Assembly (NCBI RefSeq): GCF_000970465.2
Contig: NZ_LAJE02000339.1
Coordinates: 1-32,659 of the forward strand
Length of the DNA stretch: 32,659 bases
Direction: 5' to 3'
DNA from: Devosia insulae DS-56
GTDB taxonomy: Bacteria; Pseudomonadota; Alphaproteobacteria; Rhizobiales; Devosiaceae
This document shows, in pieces, positions 16,901-24,574 of the stretch (position 1 is its first letter; each line of letters opens with the position of its first letter). The notes below the pieces were generated by a model. That model searched no databases, had not been told where the DNA came from, and saw only the letters and a program-made list of their open reading frames with translations. Position numbers and translations under genes: made by a program.

Positions 16901-17810
16901 TCGCATCGACCCGGTCGTAGATATTGCGGATGCCATCCTCGATGGCGCCCATCGCCTCCTTGAGGCCGTCCTTGGGGTTCTCGACCCGGTTGGCATACTG
17001 CACCTGCAGGTCGGCGAGCCGGCCCACGGTGGCGCTGACGTCATCGAGCCGCGCCGTCATGCCGCTCATGTCGGAGCGGTCGGCATAGTGCTTCTGCAGC
17101 TCGGCAAGCTTGCCGACGGTCAGCGACACATCGTCGAGTCGCTGGTTCAGCGCCGTCATGTCGACCTTGGGGCCATCGGCGATCAGCTTGGCGAGCCCGG
17201 CAATATGGCCCTCGAGCCGCTTCACCTGCCCGGTCTCGCCTACTGCGCCGGCCAGCAGTTCCACCACATGGCTGAGCTGGCCGACCTGCTCGGCGATCTC
17301 GCGTACATTGGCGGTCTGGCCCTTGGCCTGCACCCTCAATTCGCCTTCGAGCCGCTCGAGGCGGGTGGAAATGCCGCCGACCGCTTCGGCCAGCTCGTCG
17401 AACTGCGGCGCGCTCTGCGGCGGCAGTTGCTGCTGCGGCAGCTGCGGAGCAGGGGCGGGCGGCGCGCCGAAATGGCGCGAGCGAATCTGCTGGATCGCCG
17501 ATTCGAGCGTGTCGCGTGGGTTGGCCGGGGGCGCCGGTTCGTCGCGGTCGGAAAACTTGTCGATGGCCCGCTGCACCGAGCGCAGCGCTTCGCGATGGCG
17601 GGTATCGGGCTCCGCCTCGGTCACCTGGTGGCGCAGGTCGCGCATCCGTTCGGCGAGGCCCTGGTAGCTCGGCTCGGGCCTTGCGGTGCGGGCGACTTGC
17701 GTCTCGACCTGGTCCAGCAGCGCCACCAGTTCGCCGCGCAGCTCCTGCCATTCGCCGGAACCCGGTTGGCCGTAGTCTTGCGTCTGGAACGTGGAAGTCG
17801 CGCGGGCCAT
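13938..17810 (-). CDS. podJ: PodJ-like polar localisation protein (coiled coil, one TM, SEL1 repeats, PG-binding)
   Basis: Very large protein of 1290 residues with PodJ-type architecture. The cytoplasmic N-terminal part (1-about 560) has many predicted coiled-coil segments (LGRVAQAMK, RFSALEQQLEVLNDKV, EVNERLKRLETSLEAKA), then a long Pro/Ala-rich linker. One membrane span lies at about 874-893 (ILLAASVVALACLTINLI). Periplasmic SEL1-like repeats run about 1017-1180 (AQYRLGNLYENGRGVEKD, AMHNLAALYAGGG, SQFNLGMLYARGLGVKQD), and a peptidoglycan-binding domain closes the protein (about 1225-1290, LALRQLGFDIGTPDGMAGP). PodJ organises polar proteins in Caulobacter and Agrobacterium, so a cell-pole scaffold role here is a family-based inference. 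Strict orthology to PodJ is not proved; other SEL1/PG-binding scaffolds share parts of this layout. Confidence 0.8.
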   Translation of the reverse strand: MARATSTFQTQDYGQPGSGEWQELRGELVALLDQVETQVARTARPEPSYQGLAERMRDLRHQVTEAEPDTRHREALRSVQRAIDKFSDRDEPAPPANPRDTLESAIQQIRSRHFGAPPAPAPQLPQQQLPPQSAPQFDELAEAVGGISTRLERLEGELRVQAKGQTANVREIAEQVGQLSHVVELLAGAVGETGQVKRLEGHIAGLAKLIADGPKVDMTALNQRLDDVSLTVGKLAELQKHYADRSDMSGMTARLDDVSATVGRLADLQVQYANRVENPKDGLKEAMGAIEDGIRNIYDRVDAIERTMAMPPAELEKITEELGRVAQAMKSPQQPQGLIELIDALNVRISDIEGRSAQVGELKLDMLALRNTVLGALEPRFSALEQQLEVLNDKVDDRSSEVSISQLEAQVRQLVARMDQTGEQLTGLAKLYAAPAPAEAPDFDQLADLVAARTSDAMRQLDKPTQTGRDEAGYAEIEKRVSQAMKAAAKEKPAAETVALDATIREVNERLKRLETSLEAKAAALVAAAAPASFVKLPEAPAPRLEMPKPESKPLAAAPAPVAAASAPVVSEPLNPIAPLFDNLSFEDELPSRPQRVDLGDSMPADPSVDAPLLDKPFGDDPNPLRTALEVKNGPRKRPAEPNTELPPAPVPSLDLMDEPEKPVFDPSLAERPPQPKSTLDLPVEEVFVASPKAELRPAAAVDDEPPMPNRNTFIEAHRRAARQAAAGKAEPVSAAGGSLIGKAFARFQANRAEAPAVDAAPAVTIPVKPAVEKSKPVKAAKLAKAQDTKPAKPVGGEAAKSGLPFAGLFKSKATRQLAGDKEPVSQWQPDEPAPRVLPAAPEPSLVALGAEETSPAADDAKPKQSFLLRHKQPILLAASVVALACLTINLINQRMKPSEAEAPAPTAQATQDVGDVALAPVPLAQQGFAAQPGKATPRVIPTLDKLTTASIGGATPQKFVASAEAPKMPQAFEAATAVAEQTPAGVASLSDKIEPLVDAMESPVKVDRPPASVGPEPLLAAAGNGDARAQFEVAAIYTEGRAVPEDLKAAAMWYERAAGQGFAPAQYRLGNLYENGRGVEKDLAQARLWYQQAAEAGNRMAMHNLAALYAGGGLGTQQFDAAAKWFEEAASRGMKDSQFNLGMLYARGLGVKQDLAASFKWFSLAAGKGDKDAAKSRDDIAASLDAATVQKVTADVAAFQPQPIDFVANFAPIGTWSDKFDPGAPITNLKVVKGVQLALRQLGFDIGTPDGMAGPKTAEAIKSFERSTGMSESGEINPRLLAVLGSQPV

Positions 17811-18050
17811 CGGTCGATCCCAAGCACCTGAAACGGAACACCTCAGACCCAGTTCGGGCCATGAGCAATCCGGTTACTCTTGGGAAAACATGGTAAAGAT
17901 CGCGTTAAGCTCAATCGCATTTTGCGAATCGGCGCAACGGAGCTGTGGACAAGGCGAGCGGAGAAATCTCTGTCCCCACGGCAGTCTTAAGTGGGATACA
18001 AAAGCGGTAAGCTGCTTGCTAGGTAGGGCGCCCAGGAGTGCACGCGTAAG
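17811..18050. promoter_or_regulatory. Divergent control region between podJ-like and response-regulator genes
   Basis: The 240-bp gap serves both divergent genes. It contains one GANTC site (GAATC, 17926-17930), the target of the cell-cycle methyltransferase CcrM, and a small hairpin TCGCA-TTT-TGCGA just before it. Polarity genes in other alphaproteobacteria are cell-cycle regulated, so the site is worth noting, but a single GANTC is weak evidence. No full CtrA site was found. Confidence 0.35.
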
Positions 18051-18710
18051 ATGACCACCCGCCGCATCATCATTGTCGACGACCACCCGCTGTTCCGCGC
18101 CGCGCTGCGCCAGACGCTGGCCGGCGGCGACCCGTCGATTTCGGTGGAAGAGGCGGGCGATCTCAGCGCCCTCAGCGCCGCGCTCGAGGCCGATCGCGAG
18201 TGCGACCTGGTGCTGCTCGATCTCAATATGCCGGGTGTGCGCGGCTTTTCAGGCCTGTTGCTGCTGCGTGCCCAGTATCCCGAAATCCCTGTCATGATCG
18301 TCACCGCCGTCGAGGACGGCGGCATCATCCGCCGCGCCTTCGAGCTCGGCGCCTCGGGGTACCTGCACAAATCCGTCGGCCCGGCTGATATCCGCCGCGC
18401 CATCGAGACCGTGCTGTCGGGCGAGGTGTTCGTCCCCGAAGGCATGGAGTTCCCCGCCGAGGACAACCAGTCGGCGCTGATGCGCCGGCTCGCTACGCTC
18501 ACCCCGCAGCAGGTGCGCGTGCTGATGATGCTCAGTGACGGTCTGATGAACAAGCAGATCGCCTACGAGCTCTCGATTTCCGAGGCGACGGTCAAGGCCC
18601 ACGTCTCAGCGATCCTGCAGAAACTCGACGTCGACAGCCGCACCCAGGCGGTGATCGCGGCATCGAAGATCGAGGAAGGCCAGTTCGACGAGTTGCTGTC
18701 GGGCGCCTGA
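18051..18710 (+). CDS. LuxR-type response regulator (REC plus HTH)
   Basis: 219-residue DNA-binding response regulator. The REC domain has the acidic pair D10-D11, phosphoacceptor D57 in LVLLDLNMPG, T/A position in VTAVED and K in YLHKS. The C-terminal LuxR/FixJ HTH (about 150-215) contains LTPQQVRVLMMLSDGLMNKQIA followed by ISEATVKAHVSAIL. The ribosome-binding site is weak (GTAAG). The nearest kinase in the window is the hybrid histidine kinase at 19656-21272 on the other strand. Similar LuxR regulator/hybrid kinase neighbours occur in other proteobacteria, so they may be partners; this is inference. A DHFR-like gene lies downstream. Confidence 0.93.
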   Translation: MTTRRIIIVDDHPLFRAALRQTLAGGDPSISVEEAGDLSALSAALEADRECDLVLLDLNMPGVRGFSGLLLLRAQYPEIPVMIVTAVEDGGIIRRAFELGASGYLHKSVGPADIRRAIETVLSGEVFVPEGMEFPAEDNQSALMRRLATLTPQQVRVLMMLSDGLMNKQIAYELSISEATVKAHVSAILQKLDVDSRTQAVIAASKIEEGQFDELLSGA

Positions 18711-18855
18711 GCGACCTGGTTGTTGTTCCGGCCGCCGTTGGCGGTCCGGCGGCCACATTGGCAGAATTCGCACTCGTTTTGGCAGCGGCTGGCGTCCCGC
18801 CGCTGCGCTGATCGTCCTATGGATAGCAGCGGAAACCTGAACGAGAGGAAACCCA

Positions 18856-19437
18856 ATGGCACGCAAGCTGGTGGTGAGCGTCTATATCTCGCTCGATGGG
18901 GTGGTGCAGGATCCTGTCGGCATGGAGAACTCCGGTCTGGGCAACTGGGTTGGCCCCTACAGTCGCGGTCCCCAAGGCGACGAGATCATGCGCCGGGAGC
19001 TGTGGGCAGCCGATATCGCGCTGATGGGGCGCACCACCTACGAAGGCTTCGCCGCGGTCTGGCCGACCCTCGATGACCCCGCCGGCTTCGCCAGGCGGCT
19101 CAACGGCATGCCGAAATATGTCGCCTCAACGACGATGCGTGAGGCGACGTGGAGTAACACCACTATCCTTTCCAGCGACGTCGCCGCCGCAGTCCGCCGG
19201 CTGAAGAGCGCGGGCGATGGCGATATCCTGGTCTATGGCAGCGCCGGGCTGGTGCACTCACTGCTGCCGCTCGGCTTGGTAGATCAGGTGCATATGCTGA
19301 TCTACCCGACCGTGCTGGGGCGCGGCACCCGGCTGTTTCCTGCAGGATATGCCTCGCGCTTGGAGCTCGGGGATTTGCAGCAGCTCGGCTCGGGAATGGT
19401 GCACGCCGTCTACCTGCCGTCGGCCACTATGGCCTAG
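18856..19437 (+). CDS. Dihydrofolate reductase family (RibD C-terminal-like) protein
   Basis: 193-residue protein of the DHFR/RibD-C fold, often called YyaP/YwjB-like. Features are the N-terminal strand VVSVYISLDGVVQDP, GRTTYEGFAAVWP (NADPH-binding loop region), the GDGDILVYGSAGLVHSLL segment typical of the family, and the VDQVHMLIYPTVLGRGTRLFP region near the end. The usual reaction would be NADPH-dependent reduction, but the substrates of these stand-alone members are not established. The ATG follows GAGAGGAAA at good distance. It is inserted between a response regulator and a histidine kinase with no evident functional link to either. Confidence 0.88.
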   Translation: MARKLVVSVYISLDGVVQDPVGMENSGLGNWVGPYSRGPQGDEIMRRELWAADIALMGRTTYEGFAAVWPTLDDPAGFARRLNGMPKYVASTTMREATWSNTTILSSDVAAAVRRLKSAGDGDILVYGSAGLVHSLLPLGLVDQVHMLIYPTVLGRGTRLFPAGYASRLELGDLQQLGSGMVHAVYLPSATMA

Positions 19438-19655
19438 CAGACGAAACCGGAGGAACCGGCTGTACCGGCCGGAGCGCCGGACATTGGCCACGATGACCAA
19501 CGTCCGGCCTGCTCGTGTCGCATTTGTGGACGCGATCGAAGCGCGGCGCTCATACCGTCATCGAACGCCGCCGGTCGTATGATTTGACATGTCGCCCTGT
19601 GGTATTCTGACCCATGTGTTGGTAACCAGGCCAGCGTCATCAGCGTCTGAGAGCG
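19438..19655. other. Intergenic stretch between convergent genes
   Basis: 218 bp between the DHFR-like gene and the 3' end of the kinase gene. It is rich in CCGG-containing short palindromes (GTACCGGCCGG region). A 29-codon ORF at 19493 lacks a ribosome-binding site and was not accepted. No strong terminator was seen. Confidence 0.3.
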
Positions 19656-21272
19656 CTAGGCCTCCACCCGCTTCCGCCCCCGTTGCCCCGCCAGCTGGCT
19701 GATCGTCGCCCGCAAAGCCGCCGGCTTCACCGGCTTGGTCACCACGGTGATGCCGCGATCCTCGGCCAGCGCCCGCACCGCCGGGCTGCGGTCGGCGGTG
19801 ACCAGGGCAGCCGGGAGGTGGCCGCCGACATTGTGGCGCAACCATTCGATGGCATCGAGGCCGGAGGTCTGGTCGAGGTGGTAGTCCATCAGCACCAGGT
19901 CGGGCAGCCAGCCCAGCAGCAATCCGTCCTTGTCGATATCCTTGAGCGAGCGGGCCGAGCGCACATCGCAGCCCCAGCCGCCGAGCAGCCCTTCCATCGC
20001 ATCGAGAATGGCGCGCTCGTTATCGACGCAGAGGATACGCAAGCCGTTGAGGTTGGAGGTTGGTTCGCGCGCCGGGCCCTCCTCGGGCATCACCTTCAGC
20101 GAACGGTGGTAGGGCAGGTAGAGCGAAAACCGCGAACCGCGCGCTTCCTTGCTTTCTAGCTCCATCGTCAGACCCAGTGCCGTCACCAGGCGTTTGACGA
20201 TCGACAGCCCGAGGCCCAGCCCCTGCGCCATGCGCGCGCCATGCTCCAGCCGGCTGAACTCGGCAAAGATCAGCGCATGCTGATCCTTGTTGAAGCCGAT
20301 ACCGGTATCGATCACGTCGAAGCGCACCCGCGTGCCGCGCAGCCGGGCGCCGACCAGCACCCGGCCGCCGGGGCGGGTATATTTGATGGCGTTGGACACA
20401 AGGTTCTGGATGACGCGGGCCGTCAGCGCCCGGTCGCCCACCACGGCGAGCGAGGTATCGACCAGCCTCAGGTCGATCTCCTTCTTCAGCGCCAGCGGGG
20501 CAAACTCGACATCGACTTTCTTGAGCAGGTCACGCACCTGGAACGGCGTCGCCGCCGGCTTCACCGCGCCGGCATCGATGCGCGAGATATCGAGCAGCGC
20601 CGCCATGATCTCTTCCACCGCAGTGAGCGAGGCTTCGATCGAATGCGCCAGCTCGTCGAGGCCGGTGCCGCCGGCGCGCTCCACCAGCGTCGAGGTATAG
20701 AGCCGCGCCGCGTTCAGCGGCTGCAGGAGGTCGTGGCTGGCGGCGGCGAAGAAGCGCGTCTTGTCGCGGTTGGCGGCATCCGCCTTGGCTCGCGCCACTT
20801 CAAGCTCGGAGTTCACCCGGATCAGCGCCGCGGTACGCTCCTCGACCCGGCCTTCGAGGGACTGGTTGATGCTGGCGAGTTCGGTCTCGGCATCCACCCG
20901 CGCCGTGACGTCGGCAAAGCTGATCACCAGCCCGCCATCGGGCAGGCGCGCCGAGTGGAACTCCAGCACCTGGCCCTTGGCGCCGAGCCGCTGGCTCACC
21001 GTGGTATGCGACTGGGTCAGTGTCTGCACGCGCTGCGCGGCAAGCGAGATCGCGTCGCCGGCGCCAAGGTCGCCGCGCCGCGCCACGAACAGCGCCATGT
21101 CGTAGAGCGGTATGCCCGACCGCAGCAGCTCCTGTGGCACTGCCAGCAGCTCGCCATAGCGGGCGTTGCAGGTGACCAACCGCAGGTCGCGATCGAACAC
21201 CGCCACCCCCTGCGGGATGTGCTCGATCGCCTGTCGCAGCGAATCCTGTGTTTCGGTCAGTATCTCGACCAT
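19656..21272 (-). CDS. Hybrid sensor histidine kinase with PAS and receiver domains
   Basis: 538-residue cytoplasmic hybrid kinase without membrane spans. Order: PAS-like sensory region of the PAS-7 type (about 10-130, HIPQGVAVFDRDLRLVTCN), coiled coil, HisKA with H180 in AASHDLLQPLNAARLY, ATPase domain (N box NLVSNAIKYT, G1 DTGIGF, G2 GLGLGLSIVKR), and a C-terminal receiver with D463 in LVLMDYHLD. The ATG at 21272 is preferred; sequence upstream of it is not kinase-like. Similar soluble hybrid kinases in other proteobacteria pair with LuxR-type regulators, so the gene at 18051 is a candidate partner. The internal receiver could also pass phosphate to a phosphotransfer protein not encoded here. 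Confidence 0.93.
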   Translation of the reverse strand: MVEILTETQDSLRQAIEHIPQGVAVFDRDLRLVTCNARYGELLAVPQELLRSGIPLYDMALFVARRGDLGAGDAISLAAQRVQTLTQSHTTVSQRLGAKGQVLEFHSARLPDGGLVISFADVTARVDAETELASINQSLEGRVEERTAALIRVNSELEVARAKADAANRDKTRFFAAASHDLLQPLNAARLYTSTLVERAGGTGLDELAHSIEASLTAVEEIMAALLDISRIDAGAVKPAATPFQVRDLLKKVDVEFAPLALKKEIDLRLVDTSLAVVGDRALTARVIQNLVSNAIKYTRPGGRVLVGARLRGTRVRFDVIDTGIGFNKDQHALIFAEFSRLEHGARMAQGLGLGLSIVKRLVTALGLTMELESKEARGSRFSLYLPYHRSLKVMPEEGPAREPTSNLNGLRILCVDNERAILDAMEGLLGGWGCDVRSARSLKDIDKDGLLLGWLPDLVLMDYHLDQTSGLDAIEWLRHNVGGHLPAALVTADRSPAVRALAEDRGITVVTKPVKPAALRATISQLAGQRGRKRVEA

Positions 21273-21531
21273 CTCATATTCCGTGCCCCCTCCCCAATAT
21301 CTGCCCCGGTCTTCGCCGTCGCAAGGCCGCACAAAGTCGGGGCTGTTATCGGCGTTTCTTCAATGGGGGTGCGAGAGACGCGCCGCGTCGTCGTCCACAG
21401 CGGACGTCCGGCCGGCGCAATAGTTGAGTTGCTTTGTCGTCCAAACCGGGAAAAACTCAATCGAGGGCGCGGCTTGGGTCATTTGCCGAGAACGGGGAGG
21501 CCGGTCGGCGCCGCCAACCAAGGGGACTTAC

Positions 21532-21960
21532 ATGCTCAAGGAATTCCGTGATTTTGCCTTGAAGGGCAATGTTATCGACCTGGCCATCGGTGTGATCATC
21601 GGCGCCGCGTTCGGCGCCATCGTCTCGTCCGTCGTCGACGATCTGTTCATGCCGATCATCGGCCTGATCCTCAACGGCATCGATTTCTCGAACCTGTTCC
21701 TCGTCATCTCGAACCCCAACAACGTGCCGGTGCCGTCGGTCGCTGCCGCCCGCGCCGCCGGCGTGGCGACGCTCAATTACGGCCTGTTCATCAATGCGGT
21801 GGTGAAATTCACCATCATCGCCTTCGTGTTGTTCCTCGTGGTCAAGGGCATCAACCGCCTGCGCAAGCAGGAAGCCGCTGCCCCCGCCGCGCCGCCGGCC
21901 CCCACCACCGAAGAAAAGCTGCTCACCGAAATCCGCGACGCCATCAAGGCGCAGAAGTAA
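21532..21960 (+). CDS. mscL: Large-conductance mechanosensitive channel MscL
   Basis: 142-residue inner-membrane channel that opens under membrane tension and releases solutes during osmotic downshock. The sequence has the amphipathic N-terminal helix [22 protein letters not shown]1 with the pore-lining [16 protein letters not shown], a periplasmic loop, TM2 [22 protein letters not shown] and a charged C-terminal bundle after a Pro/Ala-rich linker. The ATG at 21532 has AAGGGGA upstream. It is monocistronic, ending at a strong terminator shared with the convergent maiA-like gene. Confidence 0.97.
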   Translation: MLKEFRDFALKGNVIDLAIGVIIGAAFGAIVSSVVDDLFMPIIGLILNGIDFSNLFLVISNPNNVPVPSVAAARAAGVATLNYGLFINAVVKFTIIAFVLFLVVKGINRLRKQEAAAPAAPPAPTTEEKLLTEIRDAIKAQK

Positions 21961-21977
21961 CTCACTGCTCGACGGTC

Positions 21978-22009
21978 GAAACGCACGCCGGTCAGCTGGC
22001 GTGCGTTTC
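21978..22009. terminator. Bidirectional Rho-independent terminator between mscL and maiA-like genes
   Basis: Perfect 12-bp stem GAAACGCACGCC (21978-21989) with GGCGTGCGTTTC (21998-22009), loop of 8 nt. The plus strand continues TTGTTTC, giving a short T-rich tail for mscL; the stem's own A/T ends serve the opposite gene. Confidence 0.85.
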
Positions 22010-22030
22010 TTGTTTCAGTGCAGCGGATCG

Positions 22031-22666
22031 CTACGCCGGATAGTCCACCTGCATCTCCGGCCGCGCCGCAACGAACTCGGGCAGGTCGCGGCACGAGGCA
22101 TCCAGCGCTTCGAGCAGCGGATAGGGGGCGAGGTCGCAGCCGAAACGACGGGCATTGGCCATCTGCGGCACGAGGCAGGCCTCGGCGAGCCCGGGCGTCT
22201 CAGTGAAACCATAGCGGGTGGTGCGGGTACGGCGAACCAGCGCCGTCTCGAGGCTCTCGAACGCCGTGGCGATCCAGTGCCGGTACCAGCCGTCGACCTG
22301 CGCCTCGCTGGCGCCCATCGGGCCGGCAAGGTACTTGCGCACCCGGTTGTTGTTGATCGGGTGCACGTCGGCCGCGATCAGCAGTGCAAAGGCTCGCGCC
22401 TCAGCCCGATCGAGCGGATCGGCCGGCAGCAGCGGCGGATCGGGATAAAGCTCCTCCAGGAGGCCGATGATCGCCAGCGATTGCGCCACGATGCGTCCGT
22501 CGATCTCCAGCGCCGGCATCAGCCCCTGTGGGTTGATGGCGCGATATTCGGGTGAGCTGGCCGACGGCACCGGCACGTATTCGTAGCCGATGCGCTTGAG
22601 GTTGAGCACGATCCGCACGCGCTGGCCGGCGGAGTTCTGATAGCGGGAATGAAGGCGGAGCTGCAT
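22031..22666 (-). CDS. maiA: Maleylacetoacetate isomerase-like glutathione S-transferase (zeta type)
   Basis: 211-residue glutathione transferase. The N-terminal thioredoxin-like domain has the zeta-class lead YQNSAGQRVRIVLNLKRI, with Ser in the catalytic-loop position, and the cis-Pro motif INPQGLMPALEIDG followed by QSLAIIGLLEELYP. The C-terminal all-helical domain contains DVHPINNNRVRKYL and GLAEACLVPQMANARRF. MaiA isomerises maleylacetoacetate to fumarylacetoacetate in tyrosine and phenylacetate breakdown. No other gene of that pathway is nearby, so the specific reaction is uncertain although the family signature is clear. The ATG at 22666 precedes QLRLHSRYQNS. Confidence 0.83.
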   Translation of the reverse strand: MQLRLHSRYQNSAGQRVRIVLNLKRIGYEYVPVPSASSPEYRAINPQGLMPALEIDGRIVAQSLAIIGLLEELYPDPPLLPADPLDRAEARAFALLIAADVHPINNNRVRKYLAGPMGASEAQVDGWYRHWIATAFESLETALVRRTRTTRYGFTETPGLAEACLVPQMANARRFGCDLAPYPLLEALDASCRDLPEFVAARPEMQVDYPA

Positions 22667-22910
22667 GGTGACAAGCTTGGCCGGGTACGCTGTCACAATC
22701 CAGCGGTTTACAAGCTTGCCACTGTGGAGCGCGGCGCGCCATCCGGCTGAAGCTCGATGCCGCGGACGGCCGCCCGATCGCTGTAGCCAACACCCCGGCA
22801 CGCGGCGGTTGTGGTGTGACCCCTCGGCCAACAGCACGGACTCTCCACCCCACCGACATCGAGTGCGGTGCGACTCTGGTGCCTCCCCCAAGGGGAGAGG
22901 GCAGGAAACC
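22667..22910. other. Intergenic region upstream of maiA-like gene and downstream of hemA
   Basis: 244 bp without a credible gene. The palindrome CAAGCTTG occurs twice (22672-22679 and 22711-22718), 39 bp apart, within ACAAGCTTG direct repeats close to the maiA-like start; such spacing (about four helical turns less a few bases) could suit paired operator sites. A CTCCCC/GGGGAG hairpin lies at the hemA end. Confidence 0.35.
22883..22897 (-). terminator. Hairpin downstream of hemA
   Basis: CTCCCC-CAA-GGGGAG, a 6-bp stem with 3-nt loop, 13 bases after the hemA stop. It resembles the core of the repeat hairpins at 4332 and near 32640. It has no T-run, so the terminator role is tentative. Confidence 0.4.
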
Positions 22911-24191
22911 TCAGCCGCCGGCGCCAGTGAGCGTCAGGTCGCCGCTGATCAGCTTGTTCGAGCTGACCTTGGCGGTGGGGCGTTCGCGCGGCAGCTCGAG
23001 GCTGGCCCACACGCTGACCAGCGCATGGCGCAGCTCGATGATCATCTCGTCGGTATGGAGTGGCGTCGGCGTGATGCGCAGCCGTTCCGTGCCCTTGGGC
23101 ACGGTGGGGTAGTTGATCGGCTGGATGTAGATGTTGTGCTTTTCGAGCAGCATATCGCTCGCCGCCTTGCAGAGACGTGCGTCGCCGACGATCACCGGCA
23201 CGATATGGGTATCGGTCTTCAGTACCGGCAGGCCGGCATCGCCGAGGATGTCCTTGGTCAGCTGCGCCTGGCGCTGCTGTCCCTCGCGCTCCACCGAGGA
23301 GAGCTTCAGGTGCTCGATCGAAGCGCGCGCCGCGGCGCAGAGCGCCGGGGGCAGGGCAGTGGTGAAGATGAATTCCGGCGCATAGGAGCGGATCGCATCG
23401 ATGATCGCCTGGTTGGCGGCGACATAGCCGCCCATCACGCCAAAGCCCTTGGCGAGCGTGCCCTCGATGATATCGATGCGGCCCATCAGGCCTTCGCGAT
23501 CGGCAATGCCGCCGCCGCGCGGGCCGTACATGCCCACTGCGTGCACTTCGTCGATATAGGTGAGCGCGCCGAATTCCTCGGCGAGGTCGCAGATCTCGGC
23601 GATCGGCGCCACGTCGCCATCCATCGAGTAGACCGACTCGAAGACGATGAGCTTGGGGCGCTTGCGATCGACCGATGCCAGGAGTTCACGCAGATGCGCC
23701 ACGTCGTTGTGGCGGAAGATCTTCTTTTCCATGCCCGACTGGCGCACGCCCTGGATCATCGAGGCATGGTTGAGCTGGTCGGAGAAAATCACGCAGTCGG
23801 GGAGCAGCCGCGCGATGGTCGAGATCGCCGCCTCGTTCGAGACGAACCCCGAGGTGAACACCAGCGCCGCTTCCTTGCGGTGCAGGTCAGCCAGCGAACG
23901 CTCGAGCTCGACCAGCGGCCGGTTGGTGCCGGAGATGTTGCGGGTGCCGCCGGCGCCGACGCCGAGTCGCCCCGCGGTATCCTGCATGGCCGCGATGGTG
24001 ACCGGGTGCTGGCCCATGCCGAGATAATCGTTCGAGCACCAGATGGTGATCTCGCGCTGGTTGTCGGCATTGTCCCGGAAGATCGCCCGGGGAAAACGCC
24101 CGGCGATGCGTTCGAGATCGGCGAAAACGCGATAGCGCTTTTCCTGCCGCAAGGTGTCGACGGCGTCCTCGAAAAACCCGCGATAGTCCAT
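22911..24191 (-). CDS. hemA: 5-aminolevulinate synthase
   Basis: Pyridoxal-phosphate enzyme that condenses glycine with succinyl-CoA to 5-aminolevulinate, the first step of tetrapyrrole synthesis in alphaproteobacteria (C4/Shemin pathway). The 426-residue protein shows the expected landmarks: [61 protein letters not shown] and the Schiff-base lysine K248 in [12 protein letters not shown], the same number as in the well-studied Rhodobacter enzyme. The C-terminus has the [19 protein letters not shown] segment. An FNR/FixK-type box is centred about 88 bp upstream of the ATG, so oxygen-dependent control is likely. Confidence 0.97.
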   Translation of the reverse strand: MDYRGFFEDAVDTLRQEKRYRVFADLERIAGRFPRAIFRDNADNQREITIWCSNDYLGMGQHPVTIAAMQDTAGRLGVGAGGTRNISGTNRPLVELERSLADLHRKEAALVFTSGFVSNEAAISTIARLLPDCVIFSDQLNHASMIQGVRQSGMEKKIFRHNDVAHLRELLASVDRKRPKLIVFESVYSMDGDVAPIAEICDLAEEFGALTYIDEVHAVGMYGPRGGGIADREGLMGRIDIIEGTLAKGFGVMGGYVAANQAIIDAIRSYAPEFIFTTALPPALCAAARASIEHLKLSSVEREGQQRQAQLTKDILGDAGLPVLKTDTHIVPVIVGDARLCKAASDMLLEKHNIYIQPINYPTVPKGTERLRITPTPLHTDEMIIELRHALVSVWASLELPRERPTAKVSSNKLISGDLTLTGAGG

Positions 24192-24271
24192 AATTCCACT
24201 CTCGTAGCGCAGGCCTTTCGCCTGCTGGCGACCTCACCGGTCAAGGAAATAGCTATTCCCCGGACCCTGGC

Positions 24272-24287
24272 ATTGACATAGGTCAAT
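24272..24287. promoter_or_regulatory. FNR/FixK-type box upstream of hemA
   Basis: ATTGAC-ATAG-GTCAAT is a perfect 6-bp inverted repeat that matches the FNR/FixK family consensus TTGA-N6-TCAA. On the minus strand it is followed by a -10-like TAGCTA/CTATTT about 25-30 bases downstream, which would place the box near -41.5, the class II activator position. hemA is controlled by FNR-type regulators in related bacteria. Confidence 0.7.
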
Positions 24288-24518
24288 TCGCCGCGCGGCG
24301 GCTTATACAAGTCATTGGCCGGGCTGCAGCTTGCCGCTCCAGCTTGGAACCATCCTAAACAATGGGGCCGCTTCTGCCAATCAACCAGATGTGCGCAACT
24401 CGTCGCATCTGGCTTATCCGACTGTGATATTCTCCGTTCAGAATGGGTTCAGCGCGGCCGTGTCACTCCGCTCCAACTGGCCGTTTCGATCCGGATTAAC
24501 GGCCCCGATGCCTTTCCG

Positions 24519-24546
24519 TTGACCCGGTTCCGGCGTCCGCTAGTAT
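24519..24546 (+). promoter_or_regulatory. Predicted sigma70-type promoter of the WS/DGAT-like gene
   Basis: TTGACC (24519-24524) and TAGTAT (24541-24546) are separated by 16 bases. The predicted start lies about 20 bases before the ATG at 24575, with a GGGGGA ribosome-binding site between. Confidence 0.5.
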
Positions 24547-24574
24547 CAACCTTACGGAAACAGGGGGATCCGCC

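Larger units (their letters stand above)
24192..24574. other. 383-bp divergent intergenic region between hemA and the WS/DGAT-like gene
   Basis: No gene was accepted here. The hemA side has the TTGAC-N4-GTCAA palindrome and A/T-rich -10-like bases. The other side has a TTGACC/TAGTAT promoter. The middle contains AGATGTGCG followed by CGCATCT, an imperfect dyad, and is otherwise unremarkable. Confidence 0.5.

Noticed and set aside
17944-17952. DnaA-box-like TGTGGACAA
   Set aside because: One mismatch to the consensus, single copy, no dnaA/dnaN or AT-rich unwinding region nearby, so not an origin.
19493-19582. A 29-codon ORF beginning MTNVRPARVAF between the DHFR-like and kinase genes
   Set aside because: No ribosome-binding site and no recognisable features.
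24390-24413. Imperfect dyad AGATGTGCG/CGCATCT between hemA and the WS/DGAT-like gene
   Set aside because: The arms do not align without gaps beyond five bases; too weak to call as an operator.
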